Shown one piece after another: positions 17,051 to 25,596 of a stretch of 63,865 nucleotides of DNA. The DNA is from Planctomycetota bacterium. Lineage in GTDB: Bacteria > Planctomycetota > Phycisphaerae > Sedimentisphaerales > Anaerobacaceae. Each line of letters opens with the position of its first letter. The first letter of the stretch is position 1. Where the stretch lies: contig VRUL01000027.1 of NCBI GenBank assembly GCA_019456145.1, positions 1 to 63,865 of the forward strand, given 5' to 3'. The notes below the pieces were generated by a model, which saw nothing but the letters and a program-made list of their open reading frames with translations, was not told the DNA's origin and searched no databases. The position numbers and the translations under genes are program-made.

Positions 17051-17256
17051 AACACTCACTACAAAAAACAACATTACTGAGTGCCATTACGCCAGAAACC
17101 TTTTCACTTTGCAAGCTGGTACGAAAAAAATCCAGGATTTGACAAAAAAACCGGGGATTGTGCGAGGATTAAATATAGGAATAAATATAAAGCGGCATTT
17201 CAAAAAAATAAGTCCTGTGTTAATAAGGACATAAAGGGAGTTAGTGGTCAGTATTA

Positions 17257-17502
17257 TTATAGTCGTTTTTTAGTGAAAGCTCTTCCCGAGGAAGTTTTAA
17301 GATACCTCTCAAAGTCCAGAGCTTTTTGCTTGTAAGTAAAAGCAATAGTTGTTTTGATTTTCCAGGGCGTACATTTTGAGGTATGTTTACATTTCCCTTG
17401 ATTATGAACTTTTAGGCGTTCTTCAAGGTTGTCCGTATGACCTATGTAGAATCGGTCGGGATCAGTTTGTGATTGTAAGATATACACATAGTGATAAGTC
17501 AT
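17257..17502 (-). CDS. GIY-YIG domain protein (UPF0213-like)
   Basis: The 81-residue protein is essentially one GIY-YIG nuclease domain: 'YVYILQSQ' and 'RFYIGHTDNLEERLKVHN' carry the Y-V-Y and Y-I-G halves, with the conserved Arg and the C-terminal 'FTYKQKALDFERYLK' (Glu as metal ligand). The length matches stand-alone UPF0213-type proteins. The ATG at 17502 is preferred because AAGGATGG sits just upstream; an ATG at 17508 overlaps that site. It lies beside ssrA and an integrase-like remnant, a plausible mobile-element landing zone. Cellular function of this small family is unknown. Confidence 0.85.
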   Translation of the reverse strand: MTYHYVYILQSQTDPDRFYIGHTDNLEERLKVHNQGKCKHTSKCTPWKIKTTIAFTYKQKALDFERYLKTSSGRAFTKKRL

Positions 17503-17596
17503 ATCCATCCTTGAAACTGGCCTGCCGAGTCGTAGCTCGGAGCAATCCTAACAAAAAAATGGTAAATAGTCCGTCTTCGCTTACGCTACGACGCGA

Positions 17597-17632
17597 CAGT
17601 CTTTGCTCAGAGTTGTTGCTCCGAGCGAAGAC
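17597..17632 (-). terminator. Hairpin just downstream of tmRNA
   Basis: Directly after the tmRNA 3' end, the minus strand folds as GTCTTCGCTCGGAG, loop CAACAA, CTCTGAGCAAAGAC. No T run follows immediately, although a T7 tract occurs about 50 bases further (near 17555-17561). It may be a processing or termination structure. Confidence 0.4.
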
Positions 17633-17984
17633 TGGAGGCGGGGGGATTCGAACCCCCGTCCCGAGATGTTTCAAGACAAGCGTCTACATGCTTATTCGTT
17701 TTACTACTCATTCGCCTTGCCAAAAGCCAAACGAAAGGCCGTTGGGTCGACTATTTCGGAGAGTTCTTACCGAAGCCGGCCCGAACAACCGACTCGGCCA
17801 GCCTGTTATCTGACGCCCTTACCAAACCCACAGGCAAAGTCAGGCAGGACGAGCCGCTAAATTAAGCAGCCATTTGCAACTGATAGTTGCCAATTAAAAG
17901 TGTTGCCGGATTATTAGCCAGGCCAACCGGCGTCCTGGACATGCAACTTGGCTCTCCGCCATCCGGTCGAAACCGTTCGCCCCC
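17633..17984 (-). ncRNA. ssrA: tmRNA (ssrA), one-piece
   Basis: The minus-strand RNA starts GGGGGCGAACGGTTTCGACC and ends with the T-arm GGGGGTTCGAATCCCCC and CGCCTCCA. The ends pair as a 7-bp acceptor stem (GGGGGCG with CGCCTCC, one G-U pair); the A at 17633 is the discriminator and CCA is not encoded. The tag frame starts at a GCT resume codon (17918-17916) and reads ANNPATLLIGNYQLQMAA then TAA (17864-17862), ending in the hydrophobic -AA expected of a degradation tag. At 18 residues it is longer than the common 8-12. The RNA is about 352 nt, normal for the class. It rescues stalled ribosomes together with SmpB. Confidence 0.95.
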
Positions 17985-18051
17985 GTATTCACTTTTCAAA
18001 TATCAAACTCTATGAGCAAAATCCCCATGCCTTCACCGAATAATATAAACC

Positions 18052-18588
18052 TTATTTCTTGGAGACTGTTTTCTTTTTTACTTTTTTCTTTCCTACCTTT
18101 CGCCTGATGGTTTTTTCTTTTGGTGGTTCCACGATTCTAAAGACTGGAATTGACAGAGAAGGTAATCCCATTCGAGTAACGGTATTTTGTACAAATTCCC
18201 GCCAATATGGCCAAGCATTATAAATTCCATTTAAATTCGCAAATTGCTCAAATCCTTCTTGAGTTAGCCCTTCAAAGTTTTCTATTTTGTAAGCTAAAAG
18301 GAAAGAAGCATCGATAAGAATAACTGGTTTTCGAGTTCTACTTTCAGCAAAAGCTTCAAAGTGGAATTTCGCAGTGACAATAATGTAGCCATTTGCTTTG
18401 TCCGCTAGCACTTCTGTTGAATAGTCGATATTGTACGATTTTTTACCCAATGTGGCTTCTGGAGTTTGATCGCATTTGCAGCTTATTAACCTTACATCCT
18501 TTAACTGTACTCGATCAGAAACCAACAGACCCGCAGTGACCTTGTTCCCCCTTTTTAAAGCCTTAGTTTTTACCTTTTTTTTTGCCAT
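18052..18588 (-). CDS. SecB-like chaperone of a toxin-antitoxin-chaperone module
   Basis: The 178-residue protein has the SecB fold signature: beta strands ('SYNIDYSTEVLADKANGYII'), then 'FLLAYKIENFEGLTQEGFEQ' and 'FVQNTVTRMGLPSLSIP', which align with SecB's 'F.LENIPEEQLE.F' and 'I.D.VTRGGFPPL'. The ends are Lys-rich ('MAKKKVKTKALKRGNK'; 'RRKVGKKKVKKKTVSKK'), unlike export SecB. It starts 3 bases after the antitoxin stop, so it is translationally coupled. This order (toxin, antitoxin, SecB-like) matches the TAC systems known from Mycobacterium tuberculosis Rv1955-1957, in which the chaperone folds and protects the antitoxin. Housekeeping SecB is unlikely given the context. Confidence 0.82.
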   Translation of the reverse strand: MAKKKVKTKALKRGNKVTAGLLVSDRVQLKDVRLISCKCDQTPEATLGKKSYNIDYSTEVLADKANGYIIVTAKFHFEAFAESRTRKPVILIDASFLLAYKIENFEGLTQEGFEQFANLNGIYNAWPYWREFVQNTVTRMGLPSLSIPVFRIVEPPKEKTIRRKVGKKKVKKKTVSKK

Positions 18589-18591
18589 GAT

Positions 18592-18990
18592 TTAAGCTGC
18601 CTGAGATAAGCCTTTTTGTGTCTCTTCATTAATCTCTCGATATTCACATTGTTGTATTACAATATCTACGGCCGGAACCCATTGATTCAAGGTAGTGCTC
18701 TCGAGTATGTTATTGATATCAAGTGGAACAGCGGATACCGCAAGCTTCGAATCAAGTGCATACAGAAGATCGGCTACAGTTGTGAGTCGCATGTTGTGGT
18801 CGCCACTTAGGAGTTGTGTTATATTGCTTTTGCTTACGCCAGCGAGTCTCGAGAGATCTGCTTTACTAATCCTCTTTTCCTCCATGACCTTACAGATACT
18901 CTCCGTGATTTCAAAAATCAAATCCTCACGAAAGTAGAGTTTTCGACCCTCATGATCAGACATGAGTTTTTCGATAAATGTTTTGGCCAT
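18592..18990 (-). CDS. HigA-like XRE-family antitoxin with C-terminal chaperone-addiction-like tail
   Basis: The 132-residue protein has a Cro/XRE helix-turn-helix at ~28-90 ('RISKADLSRLAGVSKSNITQ', then 'LLSGDHNMRLTTVADLLYAL'). After the DNA-binding domain a ~40-residue extension ('ILESTTLNQWVPAVDIVIQQ') occupies the place of the chaperone-addiction (ChAD) segment in TAC antitoxins, a short aggregation-prone tail bound by the SecB-like partner. AAGGAG lies 8 bases before the ATG. It should neutralise the HigB-like toxin encoded 20 bases upstream and repress the operon promoter. Confidence 0.85.
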   Translation of the reverse strand: MAKTFIEKLMSDHEGRKLYFREDLIFEITESICKVMEEKRISKADLSRLAGVSKSNITQLLSGDHNMRLTTVADLLYALDSKLAVSAVPLDINNILESTTLNQWVPAVDIVIQQCEYREINEETQKGLSQAA

Positions 18991-19010
18991 GTCATTAACT
19001 CCTTATTTAA

Positions 19011-19385
19011 TTATTTTGGTAATAATGAAATGTGTTCTTTCATTATATCTTCAGCACGTTTAATCTGCCGCGGCGGTGTATCACCGGTTTCTTTGTCGAA
19101 TCCGTGCGTAAGTAACCACGTCTTTTCTAACTGAAAGCATAGAACGCGTACTTTTGGATATATTTTGCCACGTAGCTTCCTGAATCTTTCGATGTTGTGA
19201 ATTCTGCCGACCGATGCTATCTTCATAAATGACTTTGATAGTTTTGCCCAATCCAACTTTCCCAGATTTTCAATATAGTCCTTGGCAGGTCTATTGCCAC
19301 TCTTCCGACGAGCATAAGCCACAATAGCACAAGACCCTGTAACCAATGGATCATTTCTAAAATCTATTACGGTTTTATTCGTCAT
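19011..19385 (-). CDS. HigB/Gp49-like RelE-superfamily toxin
   Basis: The 124-residue protein carries the RelE/HigB pattern: 'DYIENLGKLDWAKLSKSFMK', then 'FRKLRGKIYPKVRVLCFQLE', 'TWLLTHGFDKETGDTPPRQI' and 'KRAEDIMKEH'. Basic residues and the 'HGF.K....TP..EI..A' motif are typical of HigB/Gp49 mRNA interferases that cleave mRNA on the ribosome. It is the first gene of the operon. No good ribosome site is seen before ATG 19385, and the predicted leader is only about 12 bases, which may keep toxin translation low. Confidence 0.85.
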   Translation of the reverse strand: MTNKTVIDFRNDPLVTGSCAIVAYARRKSGNRPAKDYIENLGKLDWAKLSKSFMKIASVGRIHNIERFRKLRGKIYPKVRVLCFQLEKTWLLTHGFDKETGDTPPRQIKRAEDIMKEHISLLPK

Positions 19386-19403
19386 TTGTTTAGCAACAGT
19401 TTA

Positions 19404-19432
19404 ATTATAACTTAACTTTTTGCCTAAGTCAA
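19404..19432 (-). promoter_or_regulatory. Sigma-70-like promoter with overlapping inverted repeat for the TAC operon
   Basis: On the minus strand TTGACT (19432-19427) and a perfect TATAAT (19409-19404) are 17 bases apart. The -10 is embedded in an imperfect palindrome (plus strand GTTTAATTATAACTTAAC at 19399-19416), a plausible antitoxin operator. Confidence 0.65.
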
Positions 19433-19878
19433 TGTCAATCTGTAAAAATGAAAAAAATTCATCCCAACTCCCTAAATTACTGCAAAATTCTGTAGAAAGC
19501 ATATATATGGTAGCTCAAAGCAGCAAACCTACTATATACAGGTATTTTTGGGCTTACAGATTTATACATTATTGTACAATAATTTATTAGATTCCGCTTC
19601 ATCTGAAGTTATGTTCAGTAGAATCCAGCTGCCTATACTTTAACTTACGGATAGTCCCTGGAAGCAAAACTGTAGGTTTTATTATATCGTCTACTACGCC
19701 TGACTGCAACAAAAGTTTATTTGGGCCCGTTTATTCACCTGCGTCTTACATTTTGTCCTCGGATAGAACGGTTGTTTTATCTTCGGAAAGTGCCCGGCGG
19801 CTATTCTACAAAACACTTCAATTTACACAAAACCATTGATTAGGGCTATTGTGTTATTGTGTTTTCCTCTATCCTGGT
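19433..19878. other. Divergent intergenic stretch, nothing recognised
   Basis: AT-rich sequence between the TAC promoter (minus) and the glycosyltransferase promoter (plus). I see no gene, tRNA or clear repeat. Confidence 0.4.
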
Positions 19879-19884
19879 TATAAT
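19857..19884 (+). promoter_or_regulatory. Candidate promoter for the family-2 glycosyltransferase gene
   Basis: TTGTGT (19857-19862) and TATAAT (19879-19884) with a 16-base spacer, about 110 bases before ATG 19995. Confidence 0.45.
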
Positions 19885-19994
19885 ATGGCTATTCTTTATC
19901 TACTGCCAGCGAAAAAAGCTTTTTAGCCCGGCTCCTCAAGAGGCGATTTCGGCTTCAAGGCTCCTGAGTTGTTTGTATAATTGAGAAATACCTT

Positions 19995-20756
19995 ATGGAT
20001 ATATCTATTGTTATACCGGCACTTGACGAAAGCAAAAAGATTGGGCGGGATGTCGAGGAGGCAGCAGCATTTTTAGAGGATAATAAGCTGGCGGGAGAAA
20101 TTATAGTCGTTGATGACGGCAGCGGCGACAACACCGCCGAAGTTGCACAAAATATTGAAATTTCCACAGCAATAAAACGAAACGTCATTCGTTACGAGCA
20201 TCATCGGGGTAAAGGATATGCCATTCGAACCGGTATAAAACAAACAAGCGGCGAATATGTGATGTTTGCCGACAGCGGTTGCTGCGTGCCTTATGAAGAC
20301 GTTTTACACGGGCTAAAGTTACTGAAAAACGGGGACTGTGATATAGCCCACGGCTCAAGAAAAATGAAGGGATGCCATATTGAGAAAACCCAGAGCCTAT
20401 ACCGGCGGATTTGTTCCAAAATGTTCCACTGGTTTGTTATTCACTACATGAAAGTCCCTTCTGAATTTACCGATACACAATGCGGCTTCAAAATATATAA
20501 AGGCGATGCCGCAAGACACTTGTACGGGGAAAGTATTACCGATGGATTTATTTTCGATGTGGAAATCATACTCCGCGCCAAAAAAGAAAGTTACCGAATA
20601 AAAGAATTTCCCATCGATTGGACATGCGACCGCGACAGTAGGTTATCGCCGACACGAAATTCATGGCGGGTCCTTTTCGAACTGATAACTATCAAGCGAG
20701 CCCTTGCCAGGGACCTCAAGCGCGACAAAGAGTGTTTGGGAACCGTTAAACAATAA
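19995..20756 (+). CDS. Family 2 glycosyltransferase (dolichyl/polyprenyl-phosphate sugar transferase-like)
   Basis: The 253-residue protein has the GT-A fold with 'ISIVIPALDESKKIGRDVEE', 'EIIVVDDGSGDNTAEVA' and 'GKGYAIRTGIKQTSGEYVMF', then 'FADSG' in place of the DXD and 'DTQCGFKIYKGDAARHLY'. This is the pattern of ALG5/DPM1-type enzymes that move a hexose from a nucleotide sugar to a polyprenyl phosphate at the inner membrane face. There are no C-terminal membrane helices, as in soluble DPM1. The ribosome site is weak. An 81-base gap separates it from the beta-helix gene on the same strand. Confidence 0.85.
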   Translation: MDISIVIPALDESKKIGRDVEEAAAFLEDNKLAGEIIVVDDGSGDNTAEVAQNIEISTAIKRNVIRYEHHRGKGYAIRTGIKQTSGEYVMFADSGCCVPYEDVLHGLKLLKNGDCDIAHGSRKMKGCHIEKTQSLYRRICSKMFHWFVIHYMKVPSEFTDTQCGFKIYKGDAARHLYGESITDGFIFDVEIILRAKKESYRIKEFPIDWTCDRDSRLSPTRNSWRVLFELITIKRALARDLKRDKECLGTVKQ

Positions 20757-20837
20757 ACGCTTTTCCTCGGCACTGGTGAATAAGAGCAGTATGTTCCGGC
20801 CCGGCCGTTTTACTATTGATGAGATTTGGAGGAAACG

Positions 20838-22952
20838 ATGATAAGAGCAGGATTGAGTGCGGTTATTCTGGCGGGTATCTGTGTACCCTCTTTTGCTCTG
20901 GAATTATACGTGGCCCCCAATGGTCACGACGACAATCCCGGCACGAAGGGCCGACCGTTTGCCACCCTCAACTGCGCCCGCGACGCGGTGCGACAAAGAA
21001 AGAAGACCTCGAAGGGCCCCATCACGGTCTGCCTTCGCGGCGGCACCTATTACCTGGATGAGCCGCTGGTATTTACCACCGAAGACTCGGGCAGCGAGCA
21101 GGCTCCCGTGGTTTATACATCTGTTGACGGGGAAACAGTCGTTCTCAGTGGTGGACAGAGGCTGCAATTGAACTGGAAGCCGTATCGGGACGGCATCATG
21201 AAGGCCCAAACACCAGTTGGACTCCGGATTGATCAGCTTTTTGTTAACGGCATACGTCAGCGCATGGCCCGCTATCCAAACTATGATCCGAAGGTCCTGG
21301 TTTATCACGGCTATTCCCGGGATGCTTTCAGCAAGGAAAGGGCCTCGGGCTGGGCCGACCCAGCGGGTGGATTTATCCATGCGATGCACCGCCATCGCTG
21401 GGGCGGTTATCACTATCACATCACCGGGAAAAAACCGGACAATACGATAACCTATGAAGGCGGCTGGCAAAACAACCGCAAGATGGGCATGCACGCCGAA
21501 CACCGGTTTGTTGAAAATATCTTCGAGGAACTGGACGCTGCGGGGGAATGGTTCCACGATGCAAAGACTTCAACACTTTACTATTATCCTCCAAAGGATA
21601 TCGACCTGGAAAAGGCTACAATCGAAATCGTACGATTGCGCCACCTGGTCGAATTCCAGGGTTCACAGAAAAAACCGGTTCGCTTTATTACGCTTCAGGA
21701 TTTTACATTCGGTCATACTGCACGTACTTTTATGGACACCAAAGAGCCGCTGCTGCGAAGTGACTGGACAATCTATCGCGGCGGAGCGGTGCTTTTCAAC
21801 GGCGCAGAAGACTGTGCCATTGAGGATTCTACATTTGACCAGGTTGGGGGCAATGCCGTCTTTGTGAATAATTACAACCGGCGCATTGCCATAAAGGGCT
21901 GTCACATTGTTGGCGCAGGAGCAAGCGGTGTAGCCTTTGTTGGTGATCCGGGGGCAGTCCGTAATCCCCTTTTCGAATACGGCCAGCGTCAAGGCTATGC
22001 CGACATCGATAAAACTCCCGGACCAAAAACTGAAAACTACCCGGCAGATTGCGTTGTTGAAGATTGCCTGATCCATCGAATCGGTGTGGTTGAAAAGCAA
22101 GCCACAGGTGTTCAGATTTCCATGTCTCGGGGCATTACTATCCGGCATTGTTCAATCTACGATGTCGGCCGGGCCGGTATTAATATCAGTGAAGGTACCT
22201 TTGGCGGCCACCTTATCGAGTATTGTGATGTATTTGACACGGTTCTTGAAACAGGAGACCATGGCAGTTTTAATTCGTGGGGCCGTGACCGTTTCTGGGG
22301 ATTGAAAGATGCGCCCGCAGAACAATTACCACAATTGGCATTGCTTGATACAGAAAAAACGATTATACGCAACAGCCGCTGGCGGTGTGACCACGGCTGG
22401 GATATTGATCTCGATGACGGTTCAAGTAATTACGAGATATATAATAATCTGCTCTTAAGAGGCGGCTTGAAGTTTCGTGAAGGATTCCATCGCAAGGCCT
22501 ACAACAATATCATCATTAATAACAGCTTCCATCCGCATGTCTGGTATGACAACAGCCATGATGTCTTTACCCGTAATATAGTCATGGGCCCCTACCGGCC
22601 GGCAGGCGGCATGACAAAGGGGAAATGGGGCAGACAAGTCGATCGCAACCTCTTTACAACCAATGATGCGGACCGTACCAAATTCGCCGCCCACGGCTGC
22701 GACGAGAACTCGATCGTCGGTGACCCGATGTTTATTGACCCGGCAAAGGGAGATTTCCGAGTCAAAGACAACTCCCCAGCCATAAAGCTGGGCTTTAAGA
22801 ATTTCCCGATGAATAACTTTGGTGTTCAAAGAACCGAACTTAAAGCCATTGCCAGAACGCCTAAAATCACACCTCCAAGATTTCAGCAAGAATCCTCGGC
22901 TTTAAAACAACCGCATAAAAAAGTTGTCGTTAGACTTACTGCAGATAATTGA
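20838..22952 (+). CDS. Secreted right-handed parallel beta-helix protein, GH141-like
   Basis: The 704-residue protein has a signal peptide ('IRAGLSAVILAGICVPSFA') and opens with 'LELYVAPNGHDDNPGTKGRP' followed by 'ATLNCARDAVR', the typical start of parallel beta-helix glycan-active proteins including GH141. The middle (~300-600) has beta-helix rungs such as 'CAIEDSTFDQVGGNAVFVNN' and 'ITIRHCSIYDVGRAGINISE'. The end holds 'NSIVGDPMFIDPAKGDFRVK', seen in the same families. ATG 20838 is chosen because GGAGG is 6 bases upstream. GH141 includes alpha-L-fucosidase and xylanase activities; which applies here cannot be told. Confidence 0.82.
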   Translation: MIRAGLSAVILAGICVPSFALELYVAPNGHDDNPGTKGRPFATLNCARDAVRQRKKTSKGPITVCLRGGTYYLDEPLVFTTEDSGSEQAPVVYTSVDGETVVLSGGQRLQLNWKPYRDGIMKAQTPVGLRIDQLFVNGIRQRMARYPNYDPKVLVYHGYSRDAFSKERASGWADPAGGFIHAMHRHRWGGYHYHITGKKPDNTITYEGGWQNNRKMGMHAEHRFVENIFEELDAAGEWFHDAKTSTLYYYPPKDIDLEKATIEIVRLRHLVEFQGSQKKPVRFITLQDFTFGHTARTFMDTKEPLLRSDWTIYRGGAVLFNGAEDCAIEDSTFDQVGGNAVFVNNYNRRIAIKGCHIVGAGASGVAFVGDPGAVRNPLFEYGQRQGYADIDKTPGPKTENYPADCVVEDCLIHRIGVVEKQATGVQISMSRGITIRHCSIYDVGRAGINISEGTFGGHLIEYCDVFDTVLETGDHGSFNSWGRDRFWGLKDAPAEQLPQLALLDTEKTIIRNSRWRCDHGWDIDLDDGSSNYEIYNNLLLRGGLKFREGFHRKAYNNIIINNSFHPHVWYDNSHDVFTRNIVMGPYRPAGGMTKGKWGRQVDRNLFTTNDADRTKFAAHGCDENSIVGDPMFIDPAKGDFRVKDNSPAIKLGFKNFPMNNFGVQRTELKAIARTPKITPPRFQQESSALKQPHKKVVVRLTADN

Positions 22953-22992
22953 AGAACAGAAGGAACAATTGAGTTTGCCACGGTCTCGATTC

Positions 22993-23973
22993 TCAGCGCA
23001 AGTCGGATTTCTTCCATTTCCCGAAATGTAAAATCTTTTCTTTCTGCTTCTTTTTGGTCTCATCGTGTAGTATGAGCATGGCCAGCACGTCCGGATGGCC
23101 GGAGCAGTACCGCCTGACCTGGTCCGGTGACATAACCATAAAGGCGGTTGACAGGGCATCGGCTGTTGCGGCGTCACAAGCACAAGCCCAGGCAGCACAT
23201 CTGCCTTCAACCGGCCGGGCGGTGCGTGGGTCGATGATGTGCCGGCCCTTCTGCACACCTGAGCCGCTCAATGCCTGATTCTTTAAAAAAAGCCCGGCCA
23301 AGGTCTGTTTGCGATTACGAGGATTGCTCAATGTAACAGGCCAGCCTTGTGTCCCTGGTGGTGAGCCAACAGCCAAAGCAGAGCTGTAGCCCCCATGAAT
23401 CAGAGCCACATCGATACTCCAGTCGTCGAGCAATTCAGCCATCTTGTCAATCGCATAGCCCTTGCCGATACCCCCGAGGTCAATTTGCACACTGTCTCTC
23501 AGCAGTTCAACGGTGTATTGGGATTCGTCCAATTTGAAAAGGTCCATGCCTGTGCACTGACGGGCAATATTCAATTCCTCTTTAGAAGGTATGCGCAGGC
23601 TTTTGTCCGGATTTAGCCAACAGCTCATAAGAGATCCAATAGTAATATCAAAAGCCCCGTTGGTTTCGGCATTAATACGGCGGCTTAACTGGAGGCATTC
23701 AAACGTCTCCAGCGAAACCCGTATAGACTGGCCGGCGGTAAGGTTGTTAATTCGGGAGATATCACTGTTTTCAATGTATTGGCTAAGATCCTGTTCGAGT
23801 TGGTCAAGCTTATCAAAGGCAGCCTGGGCCGCTTGTTCGGCATAGCGGGCGTCCTCATGCAGAATGATGACCTCAAAGGTAGTCGCCATGGCCTCATGGG
23901 AAAAACGCAGGATTCCAGTTATCGAATTCCAATCGCTCCTGACAAAGTGAGGTTCTCCCTGCGGCTGAGTCAT
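22993..23973 (-). CDS. apbE: FAD:protein FMN transferase (ApbE)
   Basis: The 326-residue protein has the ApbE family motifs 'FSHEAMATTFEVII', 'GAFDITIGSLM', 'IDLGGIGKGYAIDKM' and 'AATADALSTAFMVM', the last carrying metal and FAD-binding residues. ApbE attaches FMN covalently to Thr/Ser of periplasmic or membrane flavoproteins such as RnfG or NqrC. No signal peptide or lipobox is visible, unlike many ApbE, so it may act in the cytoplasm or be tethered otherwise. Its ATG overlaps the stop of the Agl23-like gene by 4 bases (ATGA), so the two are translationally coupled. No flavinylation target is apparent in the window. Confidence 0.92.
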   Translation of the reverse strand: MTQPQGEPHFVRSDWNSITGILRFSHEAMATTFEVIILHEDARYAEQAAQAAFDKLDQLEQDLSQYIENSDISRINNLTAGQSIRVSLETFECLQLSRRINAETNGAFDITIGSLMSCWLNPDKSLRIPSKEELNIARQCTGMDLFKLDESQYTVELLRDSVQIDLGGIGKGYAIDKMAELLDDWSIDVALIHGGYSSALAVGSPPGTQGWPVTLSNPRNRKQTLAGLFLKNQALSGSGVQKGRHIIDPRTARPVEGRCAAWACACDAATADALSTAFMVMSPDQVRRYCSGHPDVLAMLILHDETKKKQKEKILHFGKWKKSDLR

Positions 23974-25595
23974 TTTTCACCCTTGCTTCGCGATGATTCC
24001 TTCTCCGATTGATATTGGTGGTAACTATCCGACAAGTCTTTGGTTACATAACCGCGCAATTCTACCTGCGGACGCATTTCTATATACTGATCGAAAAGAG
24101 GAATGTATAAGTTCTTCTGGCCGGGGGGCGGCAGATAAAAATACTCTGGCAATTCAGGTTCAACACTCACAGAGGCAAGTATAACAGGCGCAGGCATTAC
24201 ATTCTTATCAATCTGGCTCCACCACCAAACTTTCTCAAAGCGGCGGAAGTACCACGGCAGAGGCCAGTAGTCACCGCCGGGACAGATGACCTGAATCTGC
24301 ATTGCATGGCCATCCGGATGCACCTGGGCCAATTCTTCGACTCGCTTAGTTATGGTAAACACATCCGTAGTCGGGTGAGCGTAAACATAAGGATTGCGAC
24401 CGTCGGCATAATATTTGTAACTGCTCAGATACCCCTGCCAGGCCAGATGCGCTCCGCCGGCAATCAACAATATGCCGATAAATACTTTCGCCGGGATATT
24501 TGACGTCAGATTTAGCAGCGCAACAGTCCCGACACCAGCCAATAAAATCATACCGCTGAGGAATCCCAGCAAACACCAGGGAGTTTTATAAGGTATCACA
24601 GAATAAACTACAGTCATTGCTATTGTGTAAAAGGCAATAAACCGAAGCAGTTGAAAATTAACACCTGTCACGCCCTTTCCCCTGATTGCAATTATCAAGC
24701 CAACTACAGCTAAGATAACAACCAGAGCTTCGCCCCAGAAGATCCAAATGGGCCCGGAGCCGTATTTGGAATAGAGGAGCATTTTCAGGTAAAAATACCA
24801 GGGGTGAATATGCAATTGGTTTTGACCGGCGCGATTAAAATAGGTTGTATACGTTCGAAACGAGTCCAAAATTCCGGCGGGATTGGAGAAAAATGACGAG
24901 TAAAACAGGGCCGAGGCCAATACGGCAGCGAAAACACCTGCAATAAGATAGCAGGGTTTCACGGCTTTAACAGTATTTAAGATGGAATTGTTTTGCCGGC
25001 CCCGCATCAACAGCGTAAGCAAAAGAGCTAACAGCATCGAACCATAAGCAATGATACATGTTTCCTTGGTCGCATGCATCAGCCCCAGGAATATCCCGGC
25101 TATGATTGCCCACCAAATATTCTTATTCCTGGTATACCGGTAGCCGCAAACAATCACCCCCAAGGTGAAACAAACAAGCAGCATTTCCTGAATATAGTAT
25201 CGGCTGTAAAAAACCATAGCAGGCGAGATAGCGGTCAATACAGCGGCGCAAACCGAGTTGGTCCACCCCAAACCATCAGCCATCAGCAAAAGCAGCAGCA
25301 CAAGCAACACGCCGAAGAAAACCGGTACAATGCGCAATGTAGTTTCACTGAGGTCTGTGGATGTGCGGGCGCGGCCGGCCCGGGCGGGAATCAGGGTCAG
25401 GTAATTAAGCGTTGGGCCGTGATACTCATTGGGGTCATAGCGATAGAAACCTTCCTCCAGAAGCTCGCTAAATTTGAAGGCATGGATGGCCTCGTCACCA
25501 TGCATGGGACGCTGTTTCAACTGCGGCAGACGCAAAGCAGCGGCACAAATTGTCGCAGCCAAAATCAGGACCACACTTCTTTTGGACCATTTCAT
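23970..25595 (-). CDS. TIGR03663/Agl23-like GT39-type membrane protein
   Basis: The 541-residue multi-pass membrane protein begins with a helix and then 'RPMHGDEAIHAFKFSELLEE' and 'DPNEYHGPTLNYLTL', the Asp/Glu-bearing first loop characteristic of GT39-like (GT-C) proteins of TIGR03663, often called flippase-associated Agl23. About ten hydrophobic helices follow. A soluble C-terminal domain (~430-541) contains 'VICPGGDYWPLPWYFRRFEK'. GT-C members use lipid-phosphate-linked sugars on the outer face of the membrane. It starts 1 base after the lipoprotein stop (TAGGATG). Confidence 0.85.
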   Translation of the reverse strand: MKWSKRSVVLILAATICAAALRLPQLKQRPMHGDEAIHAFKFSELLEEGFYRYDPNEYHGPTLNYLTLIPARAGRARTSTDLSETTLRIVPVFFGVLLVLLLLLMADGLGWTNSVCAAVLTAISPAMVFYSRYYIQEMLLVCFTLGVIVCGYRYTRNKNIWWAIIAGIFLGLMHATKETCIIAYGSMLLALLLTLLMRGRQNNSILNTVKAVKPCYLIAGVFAAVLASALFYSSFFSNPAGILDSFRTYTTYFNRAGQNQLHIHPWYFYLKMLLYSKYGSGPIWIFWGEALVVILAVVGLIIAIRGKGVTGVNFQLLRFIAFYTIAMTVVYSVIPYKTPWCLLGFLSGMILLAGVGTVALLNLTSNIPAKVFIGILLIAGGAHLAWQGYLSSYKYYADGRNPYVYAHPTTDVFTITKRVEELAQVHPDGHAMQIQVICPGGDYWPLPWYFRRFEKVWWWSQIDKNVMPAPVILASVSVEPELPEYFYLPPPGQKNLYIPLFDQYIEMRPQVELRGYVTKDLSDSYHQYQSEKESSRSKGEK

Positions 25596-25596
25596 C

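Noticed and set aside
17603..17860. Plus-strand frame with 'WRRGDSNPRPEMFQ'-like sequence
   Set aside because: It is antisense to tmRNA; such peptides are known artefacts of RNA gene complements.
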